A stretch of 64,000 nucleotides of DNA from Pseudomonas linyingensis (GTDB lineage: Bacteria; Pseudomonadota; Gammaproteobacteria; Pseudomonadales; Pseudomonadaceae). The notes under the pieces were generated by a model. It was not told the DNA's origin. It saw nothing but the letters and a program-made list of their open reading frames with translations, and ran no database searches. The position numbers were made by a program, and so were the translations under genes. Where the stretch lies: positions 69,094 through 133,093 of the forward strand of contig NZ_FNZE01000013.1 of NCBI RefSeq assembly GCF_900109175.1. The letters run 5' to 3'. Positions within the stretch are counted from its first letter, which is position 1; each line of letters opens with the position of its first letter. This document shows positions 7,867-15,735 of the stretch, one piece after another.

Positions 7867-8664
7867 ATGATGAAAACCCCCTTGAGGATACCCGGCATGT
7901 GGCCGGCACTGCTGCTCAGCACCGCCGCTGCGCTGTTTTGCGCCGCCGCCGGTGCCGCACCATCGTCAGCGCGGCAGGCCAATCCGGCGGCGAGCGCGCT
8001 GCTGGAGAGCGCCGCCCAGGATCTGCATGCCGGCCAGTTGGACCGGGCCGCTGCGACCCTGGAGCGCGCGCTGCGCATCGAGCCGCGCAACCCCGCGATC
8101 CTGCACTACCTGGGGCAGACTCGCCTGCAGCAAGGCCAGTATCAGCAGGCAGAGGCCCTGGCGGCCAAGTCCAGCACCTTGGCAGGCAGCGATCACAACC
8201 TGCGGGAAAGCAACGCCTGGTTGATCGCCGAGGCCCGGCAGGCCGCCGAGCAGAACCTTGCCCCGGCGGTCGACGACAGCGAGCGGCTGGCCCTGCAACA
8301 GCTGCTCGACGAGGAGATCGAGCGGCGCCGACAGGCCGAAGCCCAAGCGCACGCGCTGCGTGAACAGCTGGGCGAGCAGGAGCGGACCCAGGCTACTGCC
8401 GCGGAGTGGCCCGCGGACGAGTTTCAACCGGAATGGAACGACAGCGACCTCATGGACGGCCCGCCCAGCCCTGAGCTGCAGAAGGCGGCTTTCCATGCGG
8501 GGCATGAGTGGGGCATGGGGCGCATCCCCCGTGGCCATCGGCCACCGCCGGGTCTGTGCCGCATCTGGTTTCCCGACCGCCCGCCGGGGCGGCAGCCGCC
8601 GCCCGGCAATTGCGATGCACTGCACTATCACATGCCGGCGGGTGCCTGGCTGATTCGCGGCTAG
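7867..8664 (+). CDS. Exported TPR-repeat protein with Pro-rich C terminus
   Basis: A 265-residue exported protein. The N terminus (about 1-32) is a signal peptide with a long hydrophobic core ending AAAGAAPS. Residues about 40-110 form two tetratricopeptide-like helical pairs (DLHAGQLDRAAATLERALRI, LGQTRLQQGQYQQAEALAAK). A charged coiled-coil-like stretch follows (EEIERRRQAEAQAHALREQL). The C-terminal 45 residues carry the recurring envelope-protein motif PPPGLCRIWFPDRPPG with PPPGNC, ending HYHMPAGAWLIRG. Such proteins usually act as periplasmic scaffolds. The ribosome site is weak; ATG codons at 7867 and 7870 are adjacent. It is convergent with the glycosyltransferase operon, only 8 bases from its end. 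Confidence 0.75.
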   Translation: MMKTPLRIPGMWPALLLSTAAALFCAAAGAAPSSARQANPAASALLESAAQDLHAGQLDRAAATLERALRIEPRNPAILHYLGQTRLQQGQYQQAEALAAKSSTLAGSDHNLRESNAWLIAEARQAAEQNLAPAVDDSERLALQQLLDEEIERRRQAEAQAHALREQLGEQERTQATAAEWPADEFQPEWNDSDLMDGPPSPELQKAAFHAGHEWGMGRIPRGHRPPPGLCRIWFPDRPPGRQPPPGNCDALHYHMPAGAWLIRG

Positions 8665-8672
8665 CCCCATCA

Positions 8673-9383
8673 TCAATGACCCCGGCGCGGCGCAGCATAC
8701 AGCCTGGCCAGCCGCTGCGGTGCCACGCCCAGAGCGAAGCCCAGGGCCAGCAGGCGATTGCGCAGGCAGCGGCGCCACCAGCCGTCGCGCTGCCAGCGCC
8801 GCGGACTGACCCGCAAGCCCCGGTCGATGCGACGGAAGTCGCCGTATTCCCGCAGCGCTTCGACCAGCGGGACTTCTTCGAACAGCGGCCAGGGCGCGTG
8901 CTGGCCCACGGCGAAGTAGGCGCTGCGGCGGAAGAACAGGCCTTGGTCGCCGTAGGGCACGCCGATCTGGTTGCGCCAGTCCACCAGGCGTTCGAGCAGC
9001 CGGCCCTGCCAGCCCGGCTGGCCGCTGAAGCGGAAGGAGAAATAGCCACCGGCTGCGCCATCGGCAACCGCCCGGCAAAGGTCAGACAGCGGCTGGCCGT
9101 CCAACTCGGCATCGGCATGCAGAAACCAGAGGATCTCGTGCTCGGCCAGCGCGGCGCCCTGGCGCAGCTGTACGCCTCGGCAAGGCTCGGCAGGCAGCCA
9201 GAGTGCCTGGTGGTCGCGACACAGCATGCGGCAGCGCTCGCTGCGGGCGGCATCGACGACGATGATTTGCAGGAGTTGGCCATCGTCCTGCTCGGCCAGT
9301 TGCAGCTGGCCGAGCAGGCGCTCGAGGCTGGCCTCGTCGTGAAAGCAGGGGATGACCACGCTGACCGCGGTGGGGGGGGTCAT
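8673..9383 (-). CDS. TIGR04283-type glycosyltransferase (family 2, arsenosugar-cluster type)
   Basis: A 236-residue GT-A fold glycosyltransferase. The N terminus (AVSVVIPCFHDEASLERLL) and the metal-binding LWFLHADAELDG (DxD-like HAD) are family-2 hallmarks; GGYFSFRFSG and PYGDQGLFFRR match the small TIGR04283 group found next to ArsS-type radical SAM genes. The longer frame upstream is discarded because the ATG at 9383 overlaps the stop of the preceding gene as ATGA, a clear coupling signal. It is the last gene of the sigma/anti-sigma/GT/GT operon. The sugar acceptor is unknown; a role in assembling an arsenosugar or other sugar conjugate is inferred from context. Confidence 0.85.
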   Translation of the reverse strand: MTPPTAVSVVIPCFHDEASLERLLGQLQLAEQDDGQLLQIIVVDAARSERCRMLCRDHQALWLPAEPCRGVQLRQGAALAEHEILWFLHADAELDGQPLSDLCRAVADGAAGGYFSFRFSGQPGWQGRLLERLVDWRNQIGVPYGDQGLFFRRSAYFAVGQHAPWPLFEEVPLVEALREYGDFRRIDRGLRVSPRRWQRDGWWRRCLRNRLLALGFALGVAPQRLARLYAAPRRGH

Positions 9384-10072
9384 GGGTGGTCTCCGCCGCC
9401 GGTCGCCAAGGTGTGTATCAGGCGGCGTCGTGCCGGACGTGGGTCGTCCGCCAGTTCGCGCAGGGCGTGATCGAGGTCGGCCGGCTCGTCGATATCGAAA
9501 GACTCGCCGCACACCCGCAGCGAATGCTCGGCACCACGGCAGGCCTCGGCCAGCGCCTGCCCCAGTGCGGCGCTGCTCCACGGCAGGGCGGTCAGGTCCG
9601 GCCACGGCCGGTTGGAGGCCATCAGCACCACGCCGCCGTCGCGGGCGGCGAGCAGCACCGTGTCCACTTCATCCAGGGCATTGCGCACCTGCCGGTAGTC
9701 GCATTCGCGCAGGGCCGGGGCATCGCTGCCGATGAATACCAGGCTGCGGTGGCCTGCGGCGCGCAGCGTGCGATCCAGGGCGTTGAGGCGCTCGCCCAGG
9801 TTGCCGGGCGTCTGCGGCTGGCAGCAGGATAGCGGGGCGACTGCGCTGGCCCAGTTGCGATGCTGCGCCAGATCCGGGGCGATCACCGTGGCGCCCGGCC
9901 AGTTTTCGAGGTCCTCGAGGGCACAGTCCAGCAGCCGTTCGGCGATCACGAACGTCGGTTCCGCGCCGAGACTGCCGGCCAGGCGCTGCTTGCCGTGGCC
10001 GATGGCCGGACGCTTGCATACCAGTACCAAGGTGGGCAGTCGACTGGCGAGGGAGGGCGAGCGGTCGGGCAT
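9380..10072 (-). CDS. TIGR04282-type glycosyltransferase (DUF2064)
   Basis: A 230-residue nucleotidyl/glycosyltransferase-like protein of the DUF2064/TIGR04282 group. Visible features are the N-terminal LVLVCKRPAIGHGKQRLA (the KxPxxGxxKTRLA-type nucleotide loop, here with Q for T), LVFIGSDAPAL (acidic metal site) and SFDIDEPADLDHAL near the end. The start at 10072 (MPDRSPSL) was preferred over the long Arg-rich upstream extension. The gene overlaps the next glycosyltransferase by ATGA. These two families recur together beside ArsS-like radical SAM enzymes, which supports a joint role in a sugar-transfer pathway; the substrate is not known. Confidence 0.85.
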   Translation of the reverse strand: MPDRSPSLASRLPTLVLVCKRPAIGHGKQRLAGSLGAEPTFVIAERLLDCALEDLENWPGATVIAPDLAQHRNWASAVAPLSCCQPQTPGNLGERLNALDRTLRAAGHRSLVFIGSDAPALRECDYRQVRNALDEVDTVLLAARDGGVVLMASNRPWPDLTALPWSSAALGQALAEACRGAEHSLRVCGESFDIDEPADLDHALRELADDPRPARRRLIHTLATGGGDHP

Positions 10073-10181
10073 GGGCGGGTCTCGAGTCTGTAGGCTAGGG
10101 CGGGGGCAAAGGCCGGTAGCGTCTGCGCGCCCGTCGCTGTGGTCACCGCTGTGGTCATTGGCGCACGCCGGGCGATGGGCG

Positions 10182-10430
10182 TTACAGCGAGCCGTTGTCG
10201 TCCTCGGCCTTGCGCACCTTGTCCAGCACGGCCGTCGCATCGACGGGCCCCTGGTCCATCGGCATCTGTTGCAGCACCTGCGAGGTGATGCGCAACTGGC
10301 GGATATAGCGCCGACAGTTCGAGCACAGGCTCAGGTGGGCGAGCACCGCCAGGCGCGTGCGCAGGTGCAATTGGTCATCGATGATCGCCGAGCCCAGCTC
10401 GGACATTTCCCTGCAGGTCAACATCAACAT
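10182..10430 (-). CDS. Zinc-finger anti-sigma factor
   Basis: An 82-residue cytosolic protein with the anti-sigma zinc-binding motif HLSLCSNCRRY (His-x3-Cys-x2-Cys) after a helix beginning with a conserved Cys (LTCREMSELGSAIIDDQL). There is no membrane segment, so this is a soluble ZAS-type anti-sigma factor that would respond to redox or metal stress through its Cys/His cluster. Its ATG at 10430 overlaps the end of the ECF sigma gene by 7 bases, the normal arrangement for a sigma/anti-sigma pair. About 110 bases separate it from the glycosyltransferase pair downstream. Confidence 0.85.
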   Translation of the reverse strand: MLMLTCREMSELGSAIIDDQLHLRTRLAVLAHLSLCSNCRRYIRQLRITSQVLQQMPMDQGPVDATAVLDKVRKAEDDNGSL

Positions 10431-11029
10431 GTGCCCACCTCCTCGAAGTGGTTGAGCATGGCATGCATGCGCTGTCGTCCGCGGTGCAGCAGGACGCGGA
10501 CGTTGCCCTCGCTGAGGCCGGTGGCCTGGGCGATCTCGGCGAACTCCAGCCCGCCAAGTTCGCGCATCATCACCACCGCCTGCTGGTCGCCGGGCAGCCG
10601 GTGCAGGTGTTTGCGGATGCACTCGTGCAGTTCGGCTTCGGTCAGCAGTGCCTCCGGCGTGTCGTGATGCCATTCGGCGCTCGGGATGCTCCAGGTACCA
10701 CGCTCACTGAAGCGGGTGTCGATCGGCGAGCCTGGGTCTGCCCCCCAGCCTTCCAGCGATATCTCGCGGCGCGACTTGCGCATGAGGGTATGCGCTTCGT
10801 TCAACGCGATCCGCGCCAGCCAGGTGCGCAGCCGCGAGCGGCCCTCGAAGCGGTGGATCGCAGCGAACGCCTTGAGCCAGGTCTCCTGGGCGACATCCTC
10901 GGCCGATGCCTGGCCTACCAGGGGAGCCGCCATGGCGATCAGGAAGCGGTGATGCGCCTGAATCACCGCCTCGCAGGCGACCGTGTCGCCTTGTTGTACA
11001 CGCCGCACCAGTTCCTGTTCCTCGTCCAT
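10424..11029 (-). CDS. ECF sigma factor (RNA polymerase sigma-70 family)
   Basis: A 201-residue group 4 sigma factor with region 2 (AHHRFLIAMAAPLVGQASAEDVAQETWLKAF, split here as AEDVAQETWLKAF for the core-binding helix and RSRLRTWLARIALNEAHT for the -10 reader) and region 4 (LPGDQQAVVMMRELGGLEF, then SEGNVRVLLHRGRQRM for -35 recognition). A linker of about 45 residues between them is longer than in many ECF factors. ATG at 11029 follows a GGGGGAC site. It is divergent from the arsS-like gene; the paired anti-sigma gene overlaps its end. It probably controls both its own operon and the divergent one. Confidence 0.92.
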   Translation of the reverse strand: MDEEQELVRRVQQGDTVACEAVIQAHHRFLIAMAAPLVGQASAEDVAQETWLKAFAAIHRFEGRSRLRTWLARIALNEAHTLMRKSRREISLEGWGADPGSPIDTRFSERGTWSIPSAEWHHDTPEALLTEAELHECIRKHLHRLPGDQQAVVMMRELGGLEFAEIAQATGLSEGNVRVLLHRGRQRMHAMLNHFEEVGTC

Positions 11030-11142
11030 GCCGTCCCCCGTTGCCCGTTGCCGCCAGCATAGTGAGTCGCCGGGGCGCACGACAATCCATCCGCACGCAG
11101 CCGGCGCTGCTGGTATTTACTTGGAGCAGAAAGTGGCTGAGT

Positions 11143-11165
11143 TGTAACAGTCGCGACCCTCATGC
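11143..11165 (+). promoter_or_regulatory. Possible ECF-type promoter ahead of the radical SAM gene
   Basis: TGTAACA at 11143-11149, followed 11 bases later by TCATGC, resembles ECF-dependent promoters (AAC-containing -35 element and a short -10). It lies 40-60 bases before the radical SAM start and faces away from the sigma gene. No second copy was found to confirm it. Confidence 0.25.
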
Positions 11166-11206
11166 CTCCAATGGACAATGGACATGACTCAGGAGCACCA
11201 ACTGCC

Positions 11207-12172
11207 ATGCACGACACCCTCCCGCTGCTCAATGCCCTGGACTTCCCGGCGATTCGCCGCGGCCAGCTGGAAGCCCTGCAGGTCAACCTGACCTATCGCT
11301 GCAACCAGCGCTGTCTGCACTGCCACGTCAATGCCGGGCCGACGCGCACCGAGAGCATGAGCGACGCCACCCTGGCTGTCCTCTATCAGGTGATCGATGC
11401 CCATCCGGTGCACACCCTCGACCTGACCGGCGGCGCGCCGGAGATGCACCCGCGCTTTCGCGATCTGGTCAGCCATGCGCGGCGCGAAGGGCTGCGGGTG
11501 ATCGATCGCTGCAACCTGACCATCCTAGGCGAGCCGGGGCATGCGGATCTGGCCGGGTTTCTGGCCGGGGAGGGTGTGGAGATCACCGCCTCGCTGCCGT
11601 GTTATGGGCGGGACAACGTCGACCGCCAGCGCGGCGACGGGGTGTTCGAGCGTAGCATCGCGGGGCTCAGGCAGCTCAACGCCATGGGCTACGGCCAGCC
11701 GGACAGCGGCCTGATCCTCAACCTGGTCTACAACCCGCAGGGGCCGAGCCTGCCGCCGTCCCAGGCGGCGCTGGAGGCCGACTACAAGGCGCATCTGGCC
11801 GCGGACTTCGGCATCGTCTTCAATCATCTGCTGACTATCACCAACCAGCCCATCGCCCGCTTCGGCAGCACGCTGATCAGCAAGGGACAGTTCAACGCCT
11901 ACCTGCAACTGCTGCGCGACAGCTACCGCGCGGAGAACCTCGCGTCGGTGATGTGTCATTCGCTGGTCAGCGTCGACTGGCAGGGCTACCTGTACGACTG
12001 CGACTTCAACCAGATGCTCGGCCTGCCGCTGGAGCTGATCGGCCGTGAGCGCGCCCATCTGCGCGATCTGCAGCAGGCGGTGCTCGACGGCAACCCGATC
12101 GTCACCCGCGACCACTGCTTTGCCTGCACCGCAGGGCAGGGTTCCAGCTGCGGCGGCGCACTCAAGGACTGA
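11207..12172 (+). CDS. arsS: Arsenosugar-type radical SAM protein (ArsS-like)
   Basis: A 321-residue radical SAM enzyme of the ArsS/DUF3641 family. The iron-sulfur motif is Cys32-x3-Cys36-x2-Cys39 (in TYRCNQRCLHCHVN); LDLTGGAPEMHP is the SAM-binding GGE-like loop. The family's Cys-rich C-terminal part is present (SLVSVDWQGYLYDCDFNQM, then DHCFACTAGQGSSCGG), which should bind an auxiliary cluster. In cyanobacteria ArsS makes arsenosugar precursors from methylated arsenic by adenosylation. The start at 11207 has CAGGAG 12 bases before it. It heads a unit with a symporter and two flavoproteins. No arsM methyltransferase is in the window, so the true substrate remains open. Confidence 0.88.
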   Translation: MHDTLPLLNALDFPAIRRGQLEALQVNLTYRCNQRCLHCHVNAGPTRTESMSDATLAVLYQVIDAHPVHTLDLTGGAPEMHPRFRDLVSHARREGLRVIDRCNLTILGEPGHADLAGFLAGEGVEITASLPCYGRDNVDRQRGDGVFERSIAGLRQLNAMGYGQPDSGLILNLVYNPQGPSLPPSQAALEADYKAHLAADFGIVFNHLLTITNQPIARFGSTLISKGQFNAYLQLLRDSYRAENLASVMCHSLVSVDWQGYLYDCDFNQMLGLPLELIGRERAHLRDLQQAVLDGNPIVTRDHCFACTAGQGSSCGGALKD

Positions 12173-12184
12173 AGGAGCACGAAC

Positions 12185-13567
12185 ATGGAAATCACCTCTC
12201 TGCTGGGCGTGTTGTTCTGGGGCTTCCTGCTGCTCTATGGCGTGCTGATGTGGGCGCTGTCGCCGCGCGCGGTGACCCTCGGTGGCTTCTTCCACGGCGA
12301 GGATGCCGAGGGCCGCAGCGCGGCACCCTGGCTGCTGACCTCGAGCATCTTCATCAGCTGGATCTTCGCCAAGTCGGTGACCAACGCCGCCAACCTGGGG
12401 GCGACCTACGGCCTGGTCGGCGGCCTGGCCTACGCCACCTACTGGCTGTCGATCCCGCTGGCCGGCTTCGTCATCTACCGCCTGCGTCGGCGCTTCGGCG
12501 CCACCGGGCTGGTGGCGTTTCTCACCAGCCACTACGGACGGGCCGCCGCGCTGGCCTTCTCGGCGGCGATCCTGATCCGCCTGTTCAACGAGGTGTGGAG
12601 CAACACCGCGGTGGTCGGCGGCTACTACGGCGACGCCGGCAGCCCGGCGTTCATCGGTGCGGCGCTGCTGTTCACCGCGGTGACCCTGGCCTACAGCCTG
12701 CGCGGCGGCCTGCGCAGCTCGATCCTCACCGATGCGGCGCAGGCGGCGATCTTCGTCGTCGCGCTGGTCTGGGTGCTCGGCCTGATCCTGCCGCAGCACA
12801 GCCCGCGCGAGCTGGTCAGCACCAGCGAGTGGGCGCTGGCGACCGGCGTCGACCTGCTGCTGGTGGCCGGCCTGCAGGTGTTCAGCTACCCGTTCCACGA
12901 CCCGGTGCTCACCGACCGCGGCTTCATCTGCGAGGAGCGCAGCATGCGCCGCGCCTTCGTGGTGGCCGGCGTGCTGGGCTTCTTCGCCATCCTCGCCTTC
13001 AGCCTGATCGGCGTGCACGCCCAGCTCGACGGTCTGGCCGCCTCGGACAACGTGCCGGCTGCGCTGGCCCGCTCGATGGGTCTGCTCGCCTTGCTGGTGA
13101 TGACCGTGGTGATGGTCTCGGCGGCCGGCTCGACCCTCGATTCGACCTTTTCCAGCCTGGCCCGCCTGGCCGGGCGCGAGTTGCCGCAGCTGGCCGGCCG
13201 CGACCTGGGCCAGAAGGCCATCGCCGTCGGCATGGCGGTGATGGTGCTGTTCGCGCTGCTCGGCAACCTGCCGATGCTGGCCGGCACCGATATCCTCAAG
13301 GCCACCACCATCAGCGGCACCATGGTCATCGGCCTGGCGCCGGTGTTCGTCCTGCATGGGCTGGTGCGACCGACCAGGCTGGGGTTCCACCTGAGCTTCT
13401 GGACCGGTCTCGGCCTCGGCGTGGCGCTGACCCTCGGCGCCATCCCCGCCGCTTGGGCCATCGGCACGGGCAAGTACGCGCTGCTGCTGGGCACCAACCT
13501 GTATGGCCTGCTGCTGTGCTGCGCCGGCTACCTGCTGCCCGGGCTGCTGGCGCGGGGCAGGGCATGA
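12185..13567 (+). CDS. Sodium:solute symporter (SSS) family protein
   Basis: A 460-residue integral membrane protein with about 12-13 hydrophobic segments and SSS-family features: the N-terminal FFHGEDAEGRSAAPWLLTSS, SIFISWIFAKSVTNAANLG (substrate/sodium site region), AYSLRGGLRSSILTDAAQAA and the sodium-site segment MVSAAGSTLDSTFSSLARL. It lies 12 bases after the radical SAM gene with GAAGGAG in front, and its stop overlaps the start of the TVP38-oxidoreductase fusion (ATGA). It most likely imports or exports a small molecule used by this pathway. The substrate cannot be read from the sequence. Confidence 0.85.
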   Translation: MEITSLLGVLFWGFLLLYGVLMWALSPRAVTLGGFFHGEDAEGRSAAPWLLTSSIFISWIFAKSVTNAANLGATYGLVGGLAYATYWLSIPLAGFVIYRLRRRFGATGLVAFLTSHYGRAAALAFSAAILIRLFNEVWSNTAVVGGYYGDAGSPAFIGAALLFTAVTLAYSLRGGLRSSILTDAAQAAIFVVALVWVLGLILPQHSPRELVSTSEWALATGVDLLLVAGLQVFSYPFHDPVLTDRGFICEERSMRRAFVVAGVLGFFAILAFSLIGVHAQLDGLAASDNVPAALARSMGLLALLVMTVVMVSAAGSTLDSTFSSLARLAGRELPQLAGRDLGQKAIAVGMAVMVLFALLGNLPMLAGTDILKATTISGTMVIGLAPVFVLHGLVRPTRLGFHLSFWTGLGLGVALTLGAIPAAWAIGTGKYALLLGTNLYGLLLCCAGYLLPGLLARGRA

Positions 13568-15735
13568 GCGCGCGCCGGCTGGTTCTGCTCGGACTGATCG
13601 TGGCGCTGGTCGCCGTGTTCTTCCTGTTCGACCTCGGCCAGTACCTCAGCCTCGAAGCGCTCAAGGCCCGCCAGGCGGCGCTGGATGCCGAGGTGGCCGC
13701 GCAGCCATGGCGGGCCGCCGGACTGTACCTGCTGGTCTACGTGGCGGTGACCGCGCTGTCGCTGCCCGGCGCCACCCTGCTGACCCTGGTCGGCGGCGCG
13801 TTGTTCGGCCTGCTCGGCGGCACGGTTCTGGTGTCGCTGGCTTCCACCCTGGGCGCCACCCTGGCCATGCTGAGCAGCCGCTTCCTGCTGCGCGACTGGG
13901 TGCGCAGCCGCTTCGGTGGGCGCCTGGCCGCCATCGACAGGGGCATCGCCGAGGAGGGTGCCTTCTACCTGTTCGCCCTGCGCCTGGTGCCCATCTTCCC
14001 GTTTTTCCTGATCAATCTGGCGATGGGCCTGACCCGACTGCCGGCGCGCACCTTCTGGTGGGTCAGCCAGCTCGGCATGCTGCCGGGCACCCTGGTCTAC
14101 GTGAACGCCGGGCGCGAGCTGGGCCAGCTCGACTCGCTGGGCGGTATCCTCTCGCCGGGGCTGCTCGGCGCCTTCGTCCTGCTCGGCGTGTTTCCGCTGC
14201 TGGCCCGCAAGCTGCTGGCCTGGCTCAAGGCGCGCCAGGTGTATGCCGGCTGGAGCAAGCCGCAACGCTTCGAGCGCAACCTGGTGGTGATCGGCGCCGG
14301 GGCCGGCGGACTGGTCAGCGCCTACATCGCCGCCGCGGTGAAGGCGCGGGTGACCCTGATCGAGAAGCACAAGATGGGCGGCGACTGCCTGAACACCGGT
14401 TGCGTGCCGTCCAAGGCGCTGATCCGTTCGGCCCGGCTGGCCAACGAGCTGCGCCGCGCCACCGCGCTGGGCTTTCGCAACGTGGCTGGCGAGGCCGATT
14501 TCGCCGCGGTGATGGAACGTGTGCAGCGGGTCATCGCTCAGGTCGAGCCGCACGATTCGGCAGAGCGCTACACCGGGCTGGGCGTCGAGGTGATCGAGGG
14601 CGAGGCGCGCATCACCTCGCCGTGGACGGTGGAGGTCGACGGCCGCACCCTGACGACCCGCGCCATCATCATCGCCGCCGGCGCCCGCCCGCTGCTGCCG
14701 GAGATCCCCGGCCTGGCCGCCATGCAGCCGTACACCTCCGACACCATCTGGAGCCTGCGCGACAAGCCCGCTCGCCTGCTGGTGCTGGGCGGCGGGCCGA
14801 TCGGCTGCGAGCTGAGCCAGGCCTTCCAGCGCCTGGGTTGTCAGGTGATCCAGGTCGAGCGCGGCGCGCGCCTGCTGGCGCGTGAGGACGCCGACGCCAG
14901 CGCGGCGGTGATGGCGCGCTTTCGCGCCGAGGGAATCGACCTGCGCCTGCGCCATCAGGTCGAGCGCTTCGAGACGCTGGGTGGGCAGCGCCAGCTGGTG
15001 GCCCGCGACCGCGACAGTGGCGCGCAGGTGACCATTCCCTTCGACGTGCTGCTGGTCGCCCTGGGGCGGGTGGCCAACGTCGAGGGCTATGGGGTGGAAG
15101 CGCTGCAACTGGCCCTGCGCCCGAACCAGACCCTGGAGACCGACGAGTTCCTCGCCACCCGCTACCCGAACATCTTCGCCGTCGGCGATGTCACCGGTCC
15201 CTACCAGTTCACCCACTTCGCCGCCCACCAGGCCTGGTATGCCGCCGTCAACGCGATGTTCGGCGATTTCTGGCGCTTCAAGGCCGACTACCGGGTGATT
15301 CCTCGTGCCACCTTCACCGACCCGGAAGTGGCGCGGGTCGGCCTGTCCGAGGACGAGGCGCGCCGGCAAGGCATCGCCTGCGAGGTGACCCGCTACGGCT
15401 TTGCCGAACTGGATCGCGCTATCGCCGACGAGGCCGGCCATCCCGACGAAAGCTCTGGCTACGTCAAGGTGCTCACCGAGCCGGGGCGCGACCGCATCCT
15501 CGGCGCGACCATCGTCGGCGAACATGCAGGCGACCTGCTGGCCGAATACGTGCTGGCGATGAAGCACAATCTCGGCCTGAACAAGATCCTCGCCACTGTC
15601 CACACCTACCCGACCCTGTCCGAGGCCAACAAGTACGCTGCCGGCGAGTGGAAACGCGCGCACGCGCCGCAGGGCGTGCTGCGCGCGCTGGCGCGCTTCC
15701 ATCGCTGGCGGCTGGGGCTGGGTGGCCGGCGATGA
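13564..15735 (+). CDS. TVP38/TMEM64 membrane domain fused to a MerA-like disulfide reductase
   Basis: A 723-residue fusion. Residues about 1-225 are a TVP38/TMEM64 (DedA/SNARE-associated) membrane domain with the family core SLPGATLLTLVGGALFGLLG and PIFPFFLINLAMGLTRL. Residues about 237-720 are a class I pyridine nucleotide-disulfide oxidoreductase: FAD motif VVIGAGAGGLVSAYIA, redox-active Cys275-x4-Cys280 in GGDCLNTGCVPSKAL, NAD(P) motif VLGGGPIGCELSQAF and the C-terminal dimer part with HTYPTLSEA. The N-terminal Cys-rich metal domain and C-terminal Cys pair of true mercuric reductase are absent. ATG at 13564 overlaps the symporter stop (ATGA). A membrane-tethered redox enzyme acting on the pathway's substrate is inferred. 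Confidence 0.9.
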   Translation: MSARRLVLLGLIVALVAVFFLFDLGQYLSLEALKARQAALDAEVAAQPWRAAGLYLLVYVAVTALSLPGATLLTLVGGALFGLLGGTVLVSLASTLGATLAMLSSRFLLRDWVRSRFGGRLAAIDRGIAEEGAFYLFALRLVPIFPFFLINLAMGLTRLPARTFWWVSQLGMLPGTLVYVNAGRELGQLDSLGGILSPGLLGAFVLLGVFPLLARKLLAWLKARQVYAGWSKPQRFERNLVVIGAGAGGLVSAYIAAAVKARVTLIEKHKMGGDCLNTGCVPSKALIRSARLANELRRATALGFRNVAGEADFAAVMERVQRVIAQVEPHDSAERYTGLGVEVIEGEARITSPWTVEVDGRTLTTRAIIIAAGARPLLPEIPGLAAMQPYTSDTIWSLRDKPARLLVLGGGPIGCELSQAFQRLGCQVIQVERGARLLAREDADASAAVMARFRAEGIDLRLRHQVERFETLGGQRQLVARDRDSGAQVTIPFDVLLVALGRVANVEGYGVEALQLALRPNQTLETDEFLATRYPNIFAVGDVTGPYQFTHFAAHQAWYAAVNAMFGDFWRFKADYRVIPRATFTDPEVARVGLSEDEARRQGIACEVTRYGFAELDRAIADEAGHPDESSGYVKVLTEPGRDRILGATIVGEHAGDLLAEYVLAMKHNLGLNKILATVHTYPTLSEANKYAAGEWKRAHAPQGVLRALARFHRWRLGLGGRR

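Noticed and set aside
7484-7909. 141-codon minus-strand frame in the 7513-7866 gap
   Set aside because: Arg/Ser/Pro-rich with no domain, no ribosome site, and it overlaps two genes on the other strand.
11525-13390. 621-codon minus-strand frame opposite arsS and the symporter
   Set aside because: Gln/His/Arg-rich antisense shadow of GC-rich coding DNA; the plus-strand genes have clear motifs, ribosome sites and overlaps.
13528-15702. 724-codon minus-strand frame opposite the TVP38-reductase fusion
   Set aside because: Composition is repetitive and family-less; the sense strand encodes a full FAD/NAD disulfide reductase.
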